A program made the translations under genes and the position numbers. Under the pieces are notes generated by a model. It did not search any database. It was not told the DNA's origin and saw only the letters and a program-made list of their open reading frames with translations. This document shows, piece after piece, positions 11,924 through 23,706 of a stretch of DNA of 64,000 nt (the first letter of the stretch is position 1; each line of letters starts with the position of its first letter). The stretch spans positions 151,983,269-152,047,268 of the forward strand of contig CAXKWD010000007.1 in the NCBI GenBank assembly GCA_964059195.1, read 5' to 3'. The stretch comes from Ectobius pallidus. Taxonomy: Eukaryota > Arthropoda > Insecta > Blattodea > Ectobiidae.

Positions 11924-12672
11924 AAGTGCCAGTATGGTACTTTATGAGATTGTGTGGTGGACAAAAAAATGTCTGTCCGTCTGTCCGTGTGTCTGTACGC
12001 ACCATAACTCAAATACGCTTTTTCGGATTTTCATGAAACTTGGAAAACACATTTATAATGTCCATGGGAAGAACCCTATTGATATTGAACCAAATCGGTT
12101 CACCGGTACCGGAGTAATGCCCAATTTAGTGCCTTATTGAATTTGAACCTAATCTGTTGACCGGTACCGGAGTAAAACCCAATTTAGTGTATATTTTAAA
12201 GACGCGGTAACTCAAATACGCTTTACCGGATTTTTATGAAACTTGGTATACACATTTATAATGTCCATGGGAAGACGTCTATTCATAATGGATAAAATCG
12301 GTTGACCTGTTTCGGAGTAATGCTCAATTTAGTGTCTATTTTATGGTAATATACGTATTCGAAAGAATTTATAAAAAAAATGAAAATCAGTTATCTTGAC
12401 AACATAGCCTATTGTTTTACTGTGATCTTATAAGGCCTTGGAAATTAAAATACAGGTAGCTTTGACAAAAAACACTATTGATTTACATGCGCTTATCCAA
12501 CTAGACCGTTAAAATGACCCAGGTGGCAGAGATGGTAGACCTTTCTTCTTCCGTAAGCCCTGCTTAATGAATAAATCTGGAGCTCAACTTGGAAATCAAT
12601 TTAAAAAAAAAACACATTCTGCATATCATAATTGCAGTCATAACTGATTAAAAAAAAAACATACTGGCACTT
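11924..12672 (+). repeat. Dispersed repeat with CCGGTACCGG palindrome, copy 1
   Basis: Perfect 13-bp inverted ends AAGTGCCAGTATG / CATACTGGCACTT. Inside are GTCTGTCCGTCTGTCC, the phrase AACTCAAATACGCTTT and the palindrome CCGGTACCGG; the AACTCAAATACGC...GGTACCGGAGTAA module is partly duplicated within the copy. Related copies lie at 15626-16158, 49150-49905 and 63130-63605. Sequence similarity among copies runs about 25 bp beyond the inverted ends (CATCAGTTTAC), so the true boundary is uncertain. Superfamily not recognised. Confidence 0.75.
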
Positions 12673-12799
12673 TGTTACATCAGTTTACCTGATTTTATAT
12701 TTAACTTTAAATACTCCACACTGAGCCGTGAATACGGCTCAATCGAAATAAAAAACATTTTTAAATTAACCAGCTGCAAATTAACACTGAAATAATGTA

Positions 12800-13030
12800 A
12801 AATCAGTAAACGCGCCCAGTTAAAACAGCGTGGTTTAGCGTGTTCATGAAAGCGGTCCGCGACCGCGCAGCCATCTTTAAGAACGCAAGGGAGGTGAGAG
12901 CGGTGGTTATGTGGCGGCAGTTGGGATCATGTGCTTGTGAGGATAACATGTAAACTAAGTTCGAGTGATTCTGGTGGGCGTTTCTGCCGTGAAGACGATG
13001 ACTGTTCTCCACGGCGTTTTTGGGTGAGAC
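12800..13030. other. GC-rich, CpG-containing island
   Basis: About 230 bp much richer in G+C and CpG than its surroundings, including AAGCGGTCCGCGACCGCG and a GCCATCTT motif near 12870 (YY1-like). Donor-like GGTGAGA sequences occur near 12891 and 13023. It could be a promoter with a first exon or a decayed repeat; no homologous copy was seen in the window. Confidence 0.3.
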
Positions 13031-13206
13031 CGTTTCTTTTCTACTTTAAATTCATTTAACAAATTATTCTTGATTCTGTGCTCACCCAATTTTTGGCAAT
13101 CTAAATTTCGTTTGGTATTTGTAAAGCTCAATAGTAAAGTCATTATGCCGGTTTCTACTTTTGGATTTTGAAATTACGCCATTCACCATGTAACTATTCA
13201 TATTCA

Positions 13207-13231
13207 TTTTTTTTTTTTTTTTTTTTTTTTT
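13207..13231. repeat. Poly-T run
   Basis: About 25 consecutive T, possibly the poly-A tail of a minus-strand retroelement whose body is not recognisable. Confidence 0.8.
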
Positions 13232-13806
13232 GTCATGTCTTGTCTGTTAGTATTTTCATGTCCGTCCGTTTCATTCGTTTTCTCATGTTCTCCTGCGTTC
13301 AGGCAATAATTTAAAGTTTCAGCAGTTACCACGTAATAATATGATAAAGAGTGAAATATGTGTTGTAAAATTTTAATAGAAGGGCTAAACTCATATAGCC
13401 TAGAAAAAGGACTTAAGATTCAATTCAGGGATTAGTATGATTCTATGAGTTCGTATCTATTGGCATGACCAATATTTCCGCTGTTTCTAGTCATTTGGAA
13501 ATTTCCCTATTAGATACAGAGTGATTTAAATAGGCTCAAATTATTATTTAATTCAGGGTGATTATCATTAAGGAATAAAGTTGGGACTGTTTTAGAATAT
13601 TTATGTGCAGGCTTTATCAACTCAAATTAAGATTAAAAAGGCGATATGGTGATGTTTTGTAATAGAAGATTTTGCGTTGTTAAGACGATACAAACGAATT
13701 CTTAGACAATGAAAAGTAAAATTCTTCTATGGCACGTTACAGGGTTTTAGATGTTCATTGTTTAAGGGAGTTATTAAGAATTTTACATTATTAATTTATT
13801 GGTATT

Positions 13807-14069
13807 TATTGCAGTTTGTTCATAAGCTGAGAGTTGTCGTTTTTACACATATAATATATCTTTTCCAATTCTACATTCCAAAAATGTTATAGGCCTATTG
13901 CAGTTTGTACATAAGCTGAGAGTTGTCGTTTTTACACATATAATATATCTTTTCCAATTCTACATTCCAAAAATGTTATAGGCCTATTGCAGTTTGTACA
14001 TAAGCTGAGAGTTGTCGTTTTTACACATATAATATATCTTTTCCAATTCTACATTCCAAAAATGTTATA
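13807..14069. repeat. 89-bp tandem triplication
   Basis: Three nearly identical copies of an 89-bp unit containing CAGTTTGT(A/T)CATAAGC and AGAGTTGTCG. Successive GGCCTATTG starts at 13892 and 13981 fix the period. The first copy differs at its start and at one base (TTCAT for TACAT). High identity implies a recent duplication. Confidence 0.95.
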
Positions 14070-14607
14070 TTTGTAAATAAAGCTTTTCTAGAAAATTCCA
14101 ATTCTTTTTATGCATTTTGCTAATTTCCTAGGTTTCCCAGTAATTGCAATTAAATCATTTCTGTGTTTCATTAAGGGAATAATGGGCGCCCAGTCATAAA
14201 GTTTAAACAGTAGCGTCACAGATTTAGCTAAAAATGGTCGAAACCCGATCTACTTCATAAATCATATGTTCTAAGCTTCCGACATATGTAATAGTGACCC
14301 ATAGGGGGCACAACATCTGTTATGAGTTCGCGAAAAAGAGTGTGCGAAAAAGAAAAATCAGAGAAATAGACGCTGGTCCAAAGAGTGGTACATTTGCTTA
14401 ATTTGTTGCGTTCTACAGAACCGGATGACTACAAAAAATAACTTCACAGTCTCACAAACAACTGATATTGAAGGAAATATTGACAATAAACCTCCTAGAC
14501 GTCCAAATGGAGTTTCAATGTTGACAGAAAATATAATTTTCTATCAATATCCGTCAATATTGATAGGACGCTTCAATATGCTCCTATAATTGATCCCATT
14601 CTAGTTT

Positions 14608-14981
14608 GATCCTAGTCAAAACAAAGGGGAGGAGAACTCGGAGAGAGTTCGCGGAAAATTCGCTTCATGTGACAAAACGTGATTGGTTAATGCCATTAGC
14701 ATGCGCCATTAGCAGGGCGTGGCTAACGAGTGTTCGTAAGTTCATGCAACAATAATATTAACATTTACACGTGAAATAACAAACTCTCACTGGCATCGTC
14801 ATCATTATAGTATATCAATTAGCAAACAAAACAAAGGATTCATTGTTCCCGACGGCCCTGCGGGTCAGTTGTACTGAGAATAAACAAACTAACATAAACA
14901 CGTTGAACATGTGCGTTTTCACGTGCGGGCTATGACAGCCACGCCTCTTTGTTTTGAACAGGATCGTTCTTAAATGGGGTA
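14608..14981. repeat. Inverted-repeat element near 14.6-15.0 kb
   Basis: CCCATTCTAGTTTGATCCT... with GTCAAAACAAAGG on the left pairs with CTTTGTTTTGAAC... AGGATCGTTCTTAAATGGG on the right, a TIR of about 33 bp with mismatches. An (AAT)n tract follows at 14984-15003. No clear target duplication. Confidence 0.55.
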
Positions 14982-15003
14982 ATAATAATAATAATAATAA
15001 TAA

Positions 15004-15620
15004 TGTTTTATTTTGCCTGAGAATAGACTATCAATATTTCCATCAATATGGTCCTCCGTCAATATTGAAGGTAATATTGTTAATATTATTGATCGTCTAG
15101 GCGCTACTTAATCTGTATGGGCGTGCTAAAGCTATAACCTAGGCTACATGTTCAGTGAACAATATACAAACCTCATTAATTGCCAATGCATTATGTGAAA
15201 TCAGAATATGTTTTTAAGCAGTTGTTATGTGATTCTTTTTTCCTGGCTTTTGTAAAAAAGAAAGTAGGAAATGTGAAATCTTCGCACGGGTTGCCAATAC
15301 TGTTATATTGTAGCATGCAGTAACATGCAGACCTTCAGAGTTCCTGAGGAACAACATAATGTTGTAGTTTTCCCATCAAGATAATCTAACTCATTGTATA
15401 ATATTGTTTACTGTATGCATAACAAAACAAGGATATCTCCACACCTGTCAAATCGGGCCTTAACCTCCTTCATCACATCACTCTGCTGTCGTCTGGTTCC
15501 GTTTTCACCCACACAAATCCAATTTATTATTCATTCTTACCTCGCCTCTTTCTCTGTAGAAAAATAGAAAATGCCTTCATATACGAGTGTTCCTTCTTTC
15601 TCCTAGTTTAACCGCTTCCG
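15004..15620. other. Repeat-like sequence without a family call
   Basis: A motif CCGTCAATATTGA / TCAATATTG recurs near 14550-14580 and 15055-15075, with GTCTAGG near 15100 resembling TAGACG near 14497, so the segment may belong to a larger degraded element around the 14.6-15.0 kb inverted repeat. No coding pattern. Confidence 0.4.
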
Positions 15621-15625
15621 TTATT

Positions 15626-16158
15626 AAGTGCCCGGATGGAACTTTATGAGATAGTTTGGGGGACGGGAAAATGTCTGTCCGTCTGTCTGTACGTGTGTCT
15701 GTACCCGCGCTAACTCAAATACACTTTATCGGATTTTCATGAAACTTGATATACACATTTGTAACGTCCATGGGAAGAAACCTATTGATATTGGACCAAA
15801 TCGGTTGACCGGTACCAGACTAATGCTCAATTTAGTTCCTATTTTGTGGTAATATATTAGAAAGAATTTATCGAATGCAAATCTGTTCTCATGGCAATAT
15901 GTTTTGCAGTGTTCATATACAGCTTTGGAAGTTGCTATATAGTAAGCTTTGACAAATAACACTACTCACATATTCCTTCACATATGCTTATCAATCTAGA
16001 CCTTTGTTCTTCCATAAGCCTTGCGTAATGAATCGATCTGGAGCTTAACTCGGAAATCTATTAAAAAATAACTTATTTTCTGCATATCGTAATTGCAATT
16101 ATCACAGATTAAACAAAAGCATTCTGGTACTTTGTTACATCAGTTTACTTGATTTTTG
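15626..16158 (+). repeat. CCGGTACCGG-family repeat, copy 2
   Basis: Starts AAGTGCCCGGATG and ends CATTCTGGTACTT plus the shared extension CATCAGTTTAC. Carries the GTCTGTCCGTCTGTC and AACTCAAATACAC phrases and a mutated form of the palindrome (CCGGTACCAG). It has a single AACTCAAATAC...GGTACC module, unlike copy 1. Confidence 0.8.
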
Positions 16159-16483
16159 TTAGTTTAAAACTTATAAGTCTTTAAAAGTGTTAAATTTTGT
16201 ATGGAACACACTATGTTTTGTTTCTACCATAGCTACTACAATACACCTATTAAATATGACGTAACACTACCTGAATGCCACAATTAAAAGTACTGTTGGT
16301 GCTGTCATTCCAACCATCGGTTTCAAACCAGGTGAATCTGATATGGTACGCTGGACAATTTTCAAGCCTTAAAAGCACCATCTCACACTGATTTTAAGAT
16401 GCAATCAGTTCTGTTTCATGCTATTTTTAATATCATAATAAATTCATTTCATTTTAATAATTCCTTTTCGCAACTAACGGTCA

Positions 16484-16632
16484 TAGTATGATGAATGGAG
16501 CTCTGGTGGAATGATATATGGCAGGGGAACAGGAACACCCCGAGAAAACCTGCCCCGACCCCATTTTGTCCACCGCAAATTCCACATGGATCCACCGAGA
16601 TTCGATCTCGGGTCTCAGATTGATTTCATTTT
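16484..16632 (-). mobile_element. SINE fragment, tRNA-like T arm retained
   Basis: The minus strand reads CCCGAGATCGAATCTCGG, a T-arm-like stem, followed by a body with GGGGCAGGTTTTCTCGGGG and CCCCTGCC. This body type is common in insect SINEs. The A-box half is missing and no target duplication was found. Confidence 0.55.
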
Positions 16633-17189
16633 ATGTGTTTAAATTGCATTGCTTATAGATTAAAATTGTCCGAGCAGTGCCTTTCTCCCTGCAAGGCTTT
16701 AGCCTGCCATCTATAGCAAAAGAGAAGAAATCCGAATTATAGAGAGTCTTTTGTTTTTAGCTATTGGAAGATACTTTAAAAATCGAAACTTCTATATTTG
16801 ATTGTGATTGAACGTAAATAGTCGTGTGCATTTTGCCTATAATGATAATTAAGAATCTCGTAAGAAAATTATGAAACGCTCTAATGCTCGTTCCATAAAC
16901 CAACTCGCGTCTTAGCACATGCCAATATAGGCTCATTGCATTTGTTGTATATTAATTGATATCTGCTGTGTTTATATTCCTTTTATTTGCAAGGCTATAT
17001 CAGGAGTTCGGGTTCTTTGTCAATACAGTAGGGTAGGCCATGGAACTATTGATTGTCAATTGTTTTTATTATTGGTATGTTTTTATTATTGGTATATTTT
17101 TATGGAGTAAATTTCAACTGATATTAATTTAAATGGATACGATACAAGATGAAACGGTGAGGATGATTCATGGTAAGTAAATATCCAAT

Positions 17190-17300
17190 TCGGCCCTTCC
17201 TTTACGACTGGGGAAACCATGAAAAAAACCCATGTCAGATTGGCCGGCCACGGGATTTGAACCGAGAATCTCCCAATGCGAGTCAAAGATAATCATGTCT
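17190..17300 (-). mobile_element. SINE fragment with B box
   Basis: The minus strand carries a tRNA-like 3' half: GACTCGCATTGGGAGATTC then CGGTTCAAATCCCGTGG (B box at about 17253-17266). The rest is degraded and no target duplication was identified. Confidence 0.55.
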
Positions 17301-17368
17301 GATACATCTAGTTTGAAATACAATATAAATGCCTACAGATGTCAGCAATAACAGGTTATCTACATTCT

Positions 17369-18135
17369 GGAAAGTCAGGGAAATTGAAATCGGTCAGGGA
17401 AAGTGAGGAAATTCTGTAACATAAAGGAAAAAATTAGAGAAATTTGTACAAAATATGGAATAGTCAAGGAAAATAACTACCCCCTGTGAGCGAAATGTGA
17501 GGGGCATGTGTTTTGCTCCAGTCTGTTGTAACCCAGCTTGTGTAAGCAATACAAAATAATGAAAACAAAAGATACAAAAGATAAGAATAAACAAAAGATA
17601 CATTACATCAGTTTAATAAAAATTAAATTAAATTCCTAGCCACTTCTGGGTTCCAGCAGTTGCCAGGTTTCTTCTCTCAACACAGTACAGTACATAATAC
17701 CTTTGAGATTTAAGATAAAGAAAGAAAGAGAATGATACATTAAACCAATACATTAACTTCAATTTATTGTAACTACGTTTAATAATAAATTTCAATTCAG
17801 TATTAAATTAACTTCAGCTAAAGCAACTTTAAATTAATTTTCGGACATGCTGTGTATATCAAAATTTTAACAATGTATTTTATTGTACAAAGTGATTACT
17901 TTATTTAGAGGTGAATTTTTGTGAACATCAGTATTTACCCTGGGGTAAAAGAATAGCTTCCTGCGTCTACTTAGTTTACTTGGTACTAGAAAGGTAAACC
18001 TTCTTAACAATATTATTGTCATCAATTTTTTTAATGTAGTAATTTGTGAAGAAATATTAAAGAACCTTGAAAACATTGATTCTTGTAGTCAGGGAAATGT
18101 AAGTTAAGTTTCTTGGCATGGAAAGTCAGGGAAAT
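17369..18135. repeat. Region bounded by GGAAAGTCAGGGAAAT direct repeats
   Basis: A 16-bp motif, GGAAAGTCAGGGAAAT, occurs at 17369-17384 and 18120-18135, with related GGTCAGGGAAAGT and AGTCAGGGAAATG nearby. The right-hand copy ends where the pogo-like element begins. These may be ends of a repeat or short recurring motifs. Confidence 0.4.
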
Positions 18136-18136
18136 A

Positions 18137-18816
18137 CAGTGGACTCTTAGTAATTCGAACCCCAAGGGGAATTAGAAAAAAAATCGAATTATCCAAATTT
18201 CGAATTAACCAAAACTGTGACTTTTAAAACGAAAATGCCGTAAAAATGTTAAAAATAAACTCATTGCAATAAATAATAATTATTGTATAGTGAATCTTAC
18301 CTTAATGACTGCCATCTTGTTGTTTGGATGTTAAATGAAACCATTTTTTTTCCACACTAAAACTGTAAACCTAATTAAATAAAGGAACTCCACGCTTTGA
18401 CATTTTCAAACACAGTCACACTTATAGGATAGAATGAACACTAAGTGTTGAATCCCTCAAAGACTGTAGCGAAGGGGCTGAACTTCGCATTCCGTTGAAC
18501 ATTTATTCTGCAGGAGGAAGATAACGGTGGTTAAAAATGCACTTTAGTACGGTACCTGTTGGCTACGAGCGACTAGGGTTCTTCAGCGTAATAGAGAATT
18601 CTTGTGGAATTCCTGGAAGCAATGAACTCTTGGAATCCTTACAACATTAACTTGAGAGAAATTTGGCCCTCGGTTTATCCAAATTAAGCTTAAAAAATTC
18701 TAATAAATTGCAATTTTTTAACATACATTTATATAGGAATTTCAAGGGGAAGGAGTATATACTCGAATTATACAATATTTCAAATTATCCAACGTCGAAT
18801 CAACCAAATTCGACTG
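18137..18816. mobile_element. pogo/Tigger-like MITE
   Basis: TA-flanked (18135-18136, 18817-18818) 680-bp element. Left end CAGTGGACTCTTAGTAATTCG and right end ...CAACCAAATTCGACTG are imperfect inverted repeats. Repeated AATTCGAA/AATTATCC motifs just inside both ends are typical of Tigger/pogo termini. No transposase. Confidence 0.75.
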
Positions 18817-19662
18817 TATTTTATTTATTTCGCCTGCTGGTACTTAGAAGTCAAGAGGTTTATATCCACGTGCATCACAAGAATTTCTGCAATTCCATGC
18901 GGAATGCGAGAGAACTCGAAATAGAATATAAATAAGACTTCATTGCTATAATCAGACTATCTCTCTCTCCTTTGCCAGGTTATATTCAACATTGGCTTGT
19001 AAGTTATAATGAACTCTCATACCAGTAACAGCGGTTGAAATGTAGGTTGTGTTCAGAGAATTTCTAATCCAACTCACTGTCAGTGTAAACATGTTACAAC
19101 TGGTGGAGTGAACTATAATTCAATTCATTCATTACACAGACCGACAGCCATTTTGGTGCCTTAGAATTTATACTAATTCTTGGGTATATTTAGGTCCCTG
19201 ATGCCAAATGTGCCATTAGTTTTGCCCTATCAGCTTTAGTTTTTTAGGTATGGTATTACCATTATGCATATTATCCCATTTTACGTTTGATATAAATAAA
19301 AAACAGTGCCTATTTTTAGCTTCTAAATCATATGAAGAAAAAAGCAACGCACTAACATTACATTAACATTACAATAACAATATAACATGGGGTCTTTCAA
19401 AAAATTGATATTATCATATACTGTAGTTCGTTTATGACTTATGAGCTGTCAATTTGAGGGCCAAAAAAATAATCCATCTTTAGTTTTTCTGTACTTCGTA
19501 CAGTTTTCGTCCTACGGGTCCAAAGTATGGTCAAGAACCTTCACTGGCTATATTATCAAGCAAGATTTTGTTTCGCTAGTCTAAGAGTTCACGAAGAAAA
19601 TCCCCTGTCGACAAAAGTAGAGCTGGTAGAGAAAAACTACATATTTGGAATAAGAACACTTC
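18817..19662. other. Unannotated stretch
   Basis: No repeat, RNA or coding signal recognised. A (CTT)n tract near 19660-19677 marks the start of the next LINE remnant. Confidence 0.5.
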
Positions 19663-19752
19663 TTCTTCTTCTTCTTCACTACATGCAGTAGGCAGTCGCC
19701 TGTTCCGACTTCACAGTTTTTCTTTCCATCTTCTTTTCGGTCTTCCTATGGA
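19663..19752 (-). pseudogene. LINE 3' terminus with (GAA)n tail
   Basis: The minus strand encodes IGRPKRRWKEKL before a stop and then runs into a (GAA)n tail at 19660-19677. The GRPKRRWK motif ends several insect LINE reverse transcriptases. Only the last ~90 bp remain, head to head with the plus-strand LINE that follows. Confidence 0.6.
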
Positions 19753-19764
19753 CACTAGACAAGA

Positions 19765-20085
19765 ATGGACAAGAAAGACACTAGAATGAAATTTTATAAA
19801 ACAATGGCTACTTCTATAGTACTTCTATATGTATCTGAGACTTGGGTGAACTTAAAAAAGATTCAGAATAAAGTACAAAGCGCGGAGATGACCTTTTTAA
19901 GAAGAACTAAAGGTTGTACAAGATTAGATTGCATTAGAACGAAGACATTAGAAAAGATTTACAGATTTTTAACATGAATGAAAGAATAGAAGCAAATCTC
20001 AATAAATGGTATCAACATATAGAAAGAATGGAGGACACTAGAATACCAAAGATAATACTAAACTATAATCCAAAAGGGAATAAGA
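19765..20085 (+). pseudogene. RTE-like LINE reverse transcriptase fragment
   Basis: Plus-strand frame with MKFYKTMATSIVLLYVSETW, SAEMTFLRRTKGCTRLDCIR and, after a frameshift near 19970, NERIEANLNKWYQHIERMED. This is the post-palm region of RTE-type LINEs (compare 6015-6524). The 5' part and 3' end are missing. Confidence 0.85.
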
Positions 20086-21563
20086 ACACTATCCGTTAAA
20101 ACATCTGAGACACCAGCCTATATTATTTCAATTTCCAAACAAGTTGTGTTCTATGAAATAATGTGTTTTCATTCTGTTCAGGAGCAGCATGTGACGTATT
20201 ACTCACCTCACGTTGATGCCTTACGTGTCCAATAACGAGCTGGCGTTTAGTCAAATAAAATTGCATTCTTGCGATCCAAGAAAGGATATTATAAGATAAA
20301 CGATCGTGATTGATCTATATCTTAGGAATTGCTAAACGTTATTGGTCAGTATCAAACACGCGGTGTATGTGTGGAATAATCATTCTAAGCACCACTTGAA
20401 TCAGCAAGCCAGTCTTTGGTTTCGAGAGTAGTGATGTGGGTTTGAAATTCACTGGGGTTGTAGATTATTAATTGTTCTAGAGTACCTAGGTGGTTGAAAC
20501 AAAGGGTTTGAGAGGTGCTAATTGTTGTTAGGTAGGAACTGCAGCTGCTGATGACGTCACACATGACCACAATAGACTTGGAGAGCGTCCCAATGTTTTG
20601 TTTAATTCAATTTGTGCCCCACATCGACAGGTGACGCAGAAACAACAGCTGCTTCCTACCCAAATTAGAGTGTTTTACATTTTCCCCGTGTTCTGACTTC
20701 CGGGTTGTGAATTCTGTTTCCTGGTTCTTGTAACCCTGAAAGGGTTGGAAATGGAATGAGAACCAATGCCATAAAATATGCTATATGCACTTAAATATAT
20801 ATATATAGTAAGTTTAAAATATGGTAGAAATTTCGTGAAAAAAAGCATTGTAATTTTAAATGTCATACCGCTTCTTATACTACTTATACTAACCGGTATT
20901 CTTTTAAAATAATATTTATTTAATTTATGTAACTTATTAGAAAAAGTTTAGTGTAAAACAAAACTGTATACAAAATAATTTTTCACTCAGTTTTATTATT
21001 GCAGGTAATAGCCTACTTTACAACTTCAAAATGAAAGTAGCCTATTTGTAATGGAAGATTCCAAAAGCTCAGGAAAATTCCGTCGGCTGTCATGGATGGT
21101 CTTGCAGGTCATAAAGTAGAATAATACACAGTCTACGCTATCGGATTAATGTACCATTCCAAATGAATTCTCATTCCTTTACAGCTAACATTTTCAAAAC
21201 TATTTTTTCGTTTTTATTGTAAATTTGAAGATTTTCGCAAAAACTGTCAATTTTCGCGGAAATTCGCGACAAAATTTCTGCCATAAATCGATCACAATTG
21301 TGATAAATCATTGTTGCATCTCTCCTTTACATTTCGCGTTTATTGTCAAGAACAAAATAATGATGATAATAATAATAAATAAATAAAATAATTATAAATA
21401 AAAGAAGCCGCCCCAGCCTCTGGTAATCAGGAAACTACTAAGCAGTAAGAATTTCCTCTTGATAACTTAAGAAATCTATTCAGTTTGTAAGATTGATACA
21501 TCTCTGACAATAGTTCCTTGTGTAATTGTCATATTGTTTGTGTTTCTGTTTTTCTTTTCTGTG
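20086..21563. other. Unannotated stretch
   Basis: AT-rich sequence with no recognised element. Short open frames of 61-63 codons lack any family resemblance. An AAT/AAAT-rich patch lies near 21358-21400. Confidence 0.5.
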
Positions 21564-21816
21564 CATAGGCGTACCGAGGGGGGGGGGTTGGGGGTTTGAA
21601 CCCCCCCCCCCCATTGATTGAAAAAAAGGAAAATTGTATAATTTTTCTAAGTCTGCCCATAAATTACTGAAAAACAAGTATAAAGCGTGGGAAGCTTAAA
21701 ACTCGTTATTTTGCGTCTTAATTTTTAAAATTTTCCGGGGGAGGACCCCTGGACCCCCCTCTCCAGACCCCGCGGATGTTATAACCCCCCGTATGGTTGG
21801 CCTGGTTACGCCTATG
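21564..21816. mobile_element. hAT MITE, CATAGGCGTA family, copy 1
   Basis: TIRs CATAGGCGTA / TACGCCTATG bound 253 bp. The 8-bp target duplication TTTCTGTG is perfect (21556-21563 and 21817-21824). The interior has a G run (about 21577-21595) and a C run (about 21600-21613), then a second C-rich stretch near 21740-21790. A closely related copy lies at 48144-48415. Confidence 0.95.
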
Positions 21817-22330
21817 TTTCTGTGTGTTTTTTCTTATTGTTATAGCATTAGTTTAAATATTTTGAATATCACTTTAAATATTTAATTTTAGTATCTGGTG
21901 TATTAATATAAGCGAGAATATTGTAATTGGGCATTAGCCTGTAATATTCTTAGTACAGTAAATAAATAAATAAATAAATACATAAATAGTTGATACGATT
22001 TGTGCCTTTGCTCTTTGTACCTGGAAAGTTGAGCTGAGCTACCGCAATGTCTGAGACACAAGAAGACTGTGGTTGCCGTGGCAACCAGCAGGACGCTCTC
22101 TCTCACGTGGAAAAAAAGAATAGCGTCCAGCGCGGCGTCAGCGAGACGAAATCAATGACGTGGCGTCATATATTCGCAATATGACACCCCTGGGCAAACA
22201 GTTTGTTTACTTCGCCGGTGATTTTGTTTTTTGACCTACATTCGAAGTTTTGGCCAGAGCTTCTCATAGTGAATGCTACGTGAGCTGTATTTACTCGGCT
22301 ATCGATATAATCATCTTTAAGCTATGTTCA
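21817..22330. other. Unannotated stretch before the satellite
   Basis: Contains an (AAAT)n tract at about 21958-21980 and a GC-richer patch near 22085-22170 with repeated GCGTC and GACGTGGCGTC motifs. No gene recognised. The last bases before 22331 do not belong to the satellite. Confidence 0.5.
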
Positions 22331-23706
22331 GAAACTTCTTTATCCGGCATATACTATTCATGGAAACTTCTTTATCTGACATATACTATTCATGGAAACT
22401 TCTTTATCTGACATATACTATTCATGGAAACTTCTTTATCTGACATATACTATTCATAGAAACTTCTTTATCTGACATATACTATGCATGGAAACTTCTT
22501 TATCTGACATATACTATTCATGGAAACTTCTTTATCTGACATATACTATTCATGGAAACTTCTTTATCTGACATATACTATTCATAGAAACTTCTTTATC
22601 TGACATATACTATGCATGGAAACTTCTTTATCTGACATATACTATTCATGGAAACTTCTTTATCTGACATATACTATTCATGGAAACTTCTTTATCTGAC
22701 ATATACTATTCATAGAAACTTCTTTATCCGGCATATACTATTCATGGAAACTTCTTTATCTGACATATACTATTCATGGAAACTTCTTTATCTGACATAT
22801 ACTATTCATAGAAACTTCTTTATCTGACATATACTATGCATGGAAACTTCTTTATCTGACATATACTATTCATGGAAACTTCTTTATCTGACATATACTA
22901 TTCATGGAAACTTCTTTATCTGACATATACTATTCATAGAAACTTCTTTATCCGGCATATACTATTCATGGAAACTTCTTTATCTGACATATACTATTCA
23001 TGGAAACTTCTTTATCTGACATATACTATTCATGGAAACTTCTTTATCTGACATATACTATTCATGGAAACTTCTTTATCTGACATATACTATTCATGGA
23101 AACTTCTTTATCTGACATATACTATTCATGGAAACTTCTTTATCTGACATATACTATTCATGGAAACTTCTTTATCTGACATATACTATTCATGGAAACT
23201 TCTTTATCTGACATATACTATTCATAGAAACTTCTTTATCTGACATATACTATGCATGGAAACTTCTTTATCTGACATATACTATGCATGGAAACTTCTT
23301 TATCTGACATATACTATTCATGGAAACTTCTTTATCTGACATATACTATTCATGGAAACTTCTTTATCTGACATATACTATTCATGGAAACTTCTTTATC
23401 TGACATATACTATTCATGGAAACTTCTTTATCTGACATATACTATTCATGGAAACTTCTTTATCTGACATATACTATTCATGGAAACTTCTTTATCTGAC
23501 ATATTCTATTCATGAAAACTTCTTTATCTGACATATACTATTCATGGAAACTTCTTTATCTGACATATACTATTCATGGAAACTTCTTTATCTGACATAT
23601 ACTATTCATGGAAACTTCTTTATCTGACATATACTAATCATGGAAACTTCTTTATCTGACATATACTAATCATGGAAACTTCTTTATCTGACATATACTA
23701 TTCATA
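22331..23706. repeat. Satellite: 43 tandem 32-bp units
   Basis: Exactly 43 units of 32 bp (1,376 bp) with no insertion or deletion across the array. The unit is GAAACTTCTTTATCTGAC plus ATATACTATTCATG. Variants are single- or double-base: TCCGGC for TCTGAC (units 1, 13, 20), TATGCATG (5, 9, 16 and later ones), final CATA for CATG, and two TAATCATG units near the right end. In units 4-19 the variants recur every 3-4 units, a nascent higher-order structure. The right end abuts the AAT tail of a LINE. Each unit contains GAAACTTC, matching two head-to-head heat-shock-element pentamers. Not a CRISPR array: there are no spacers. Confidence 0.98.

Noticed and set aside
18137..18816. Coding potential of the pogo-like element (90-codon frame)
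   Set aside because: The frame crosses the right terminus and flank and contains no DDE transposase motif.
22331..23706. CRISPR-like appearance of the 32-bp array
   Set aside because: Units are directly adjacent with no unique spacers and the context is a eukaryotic genome.
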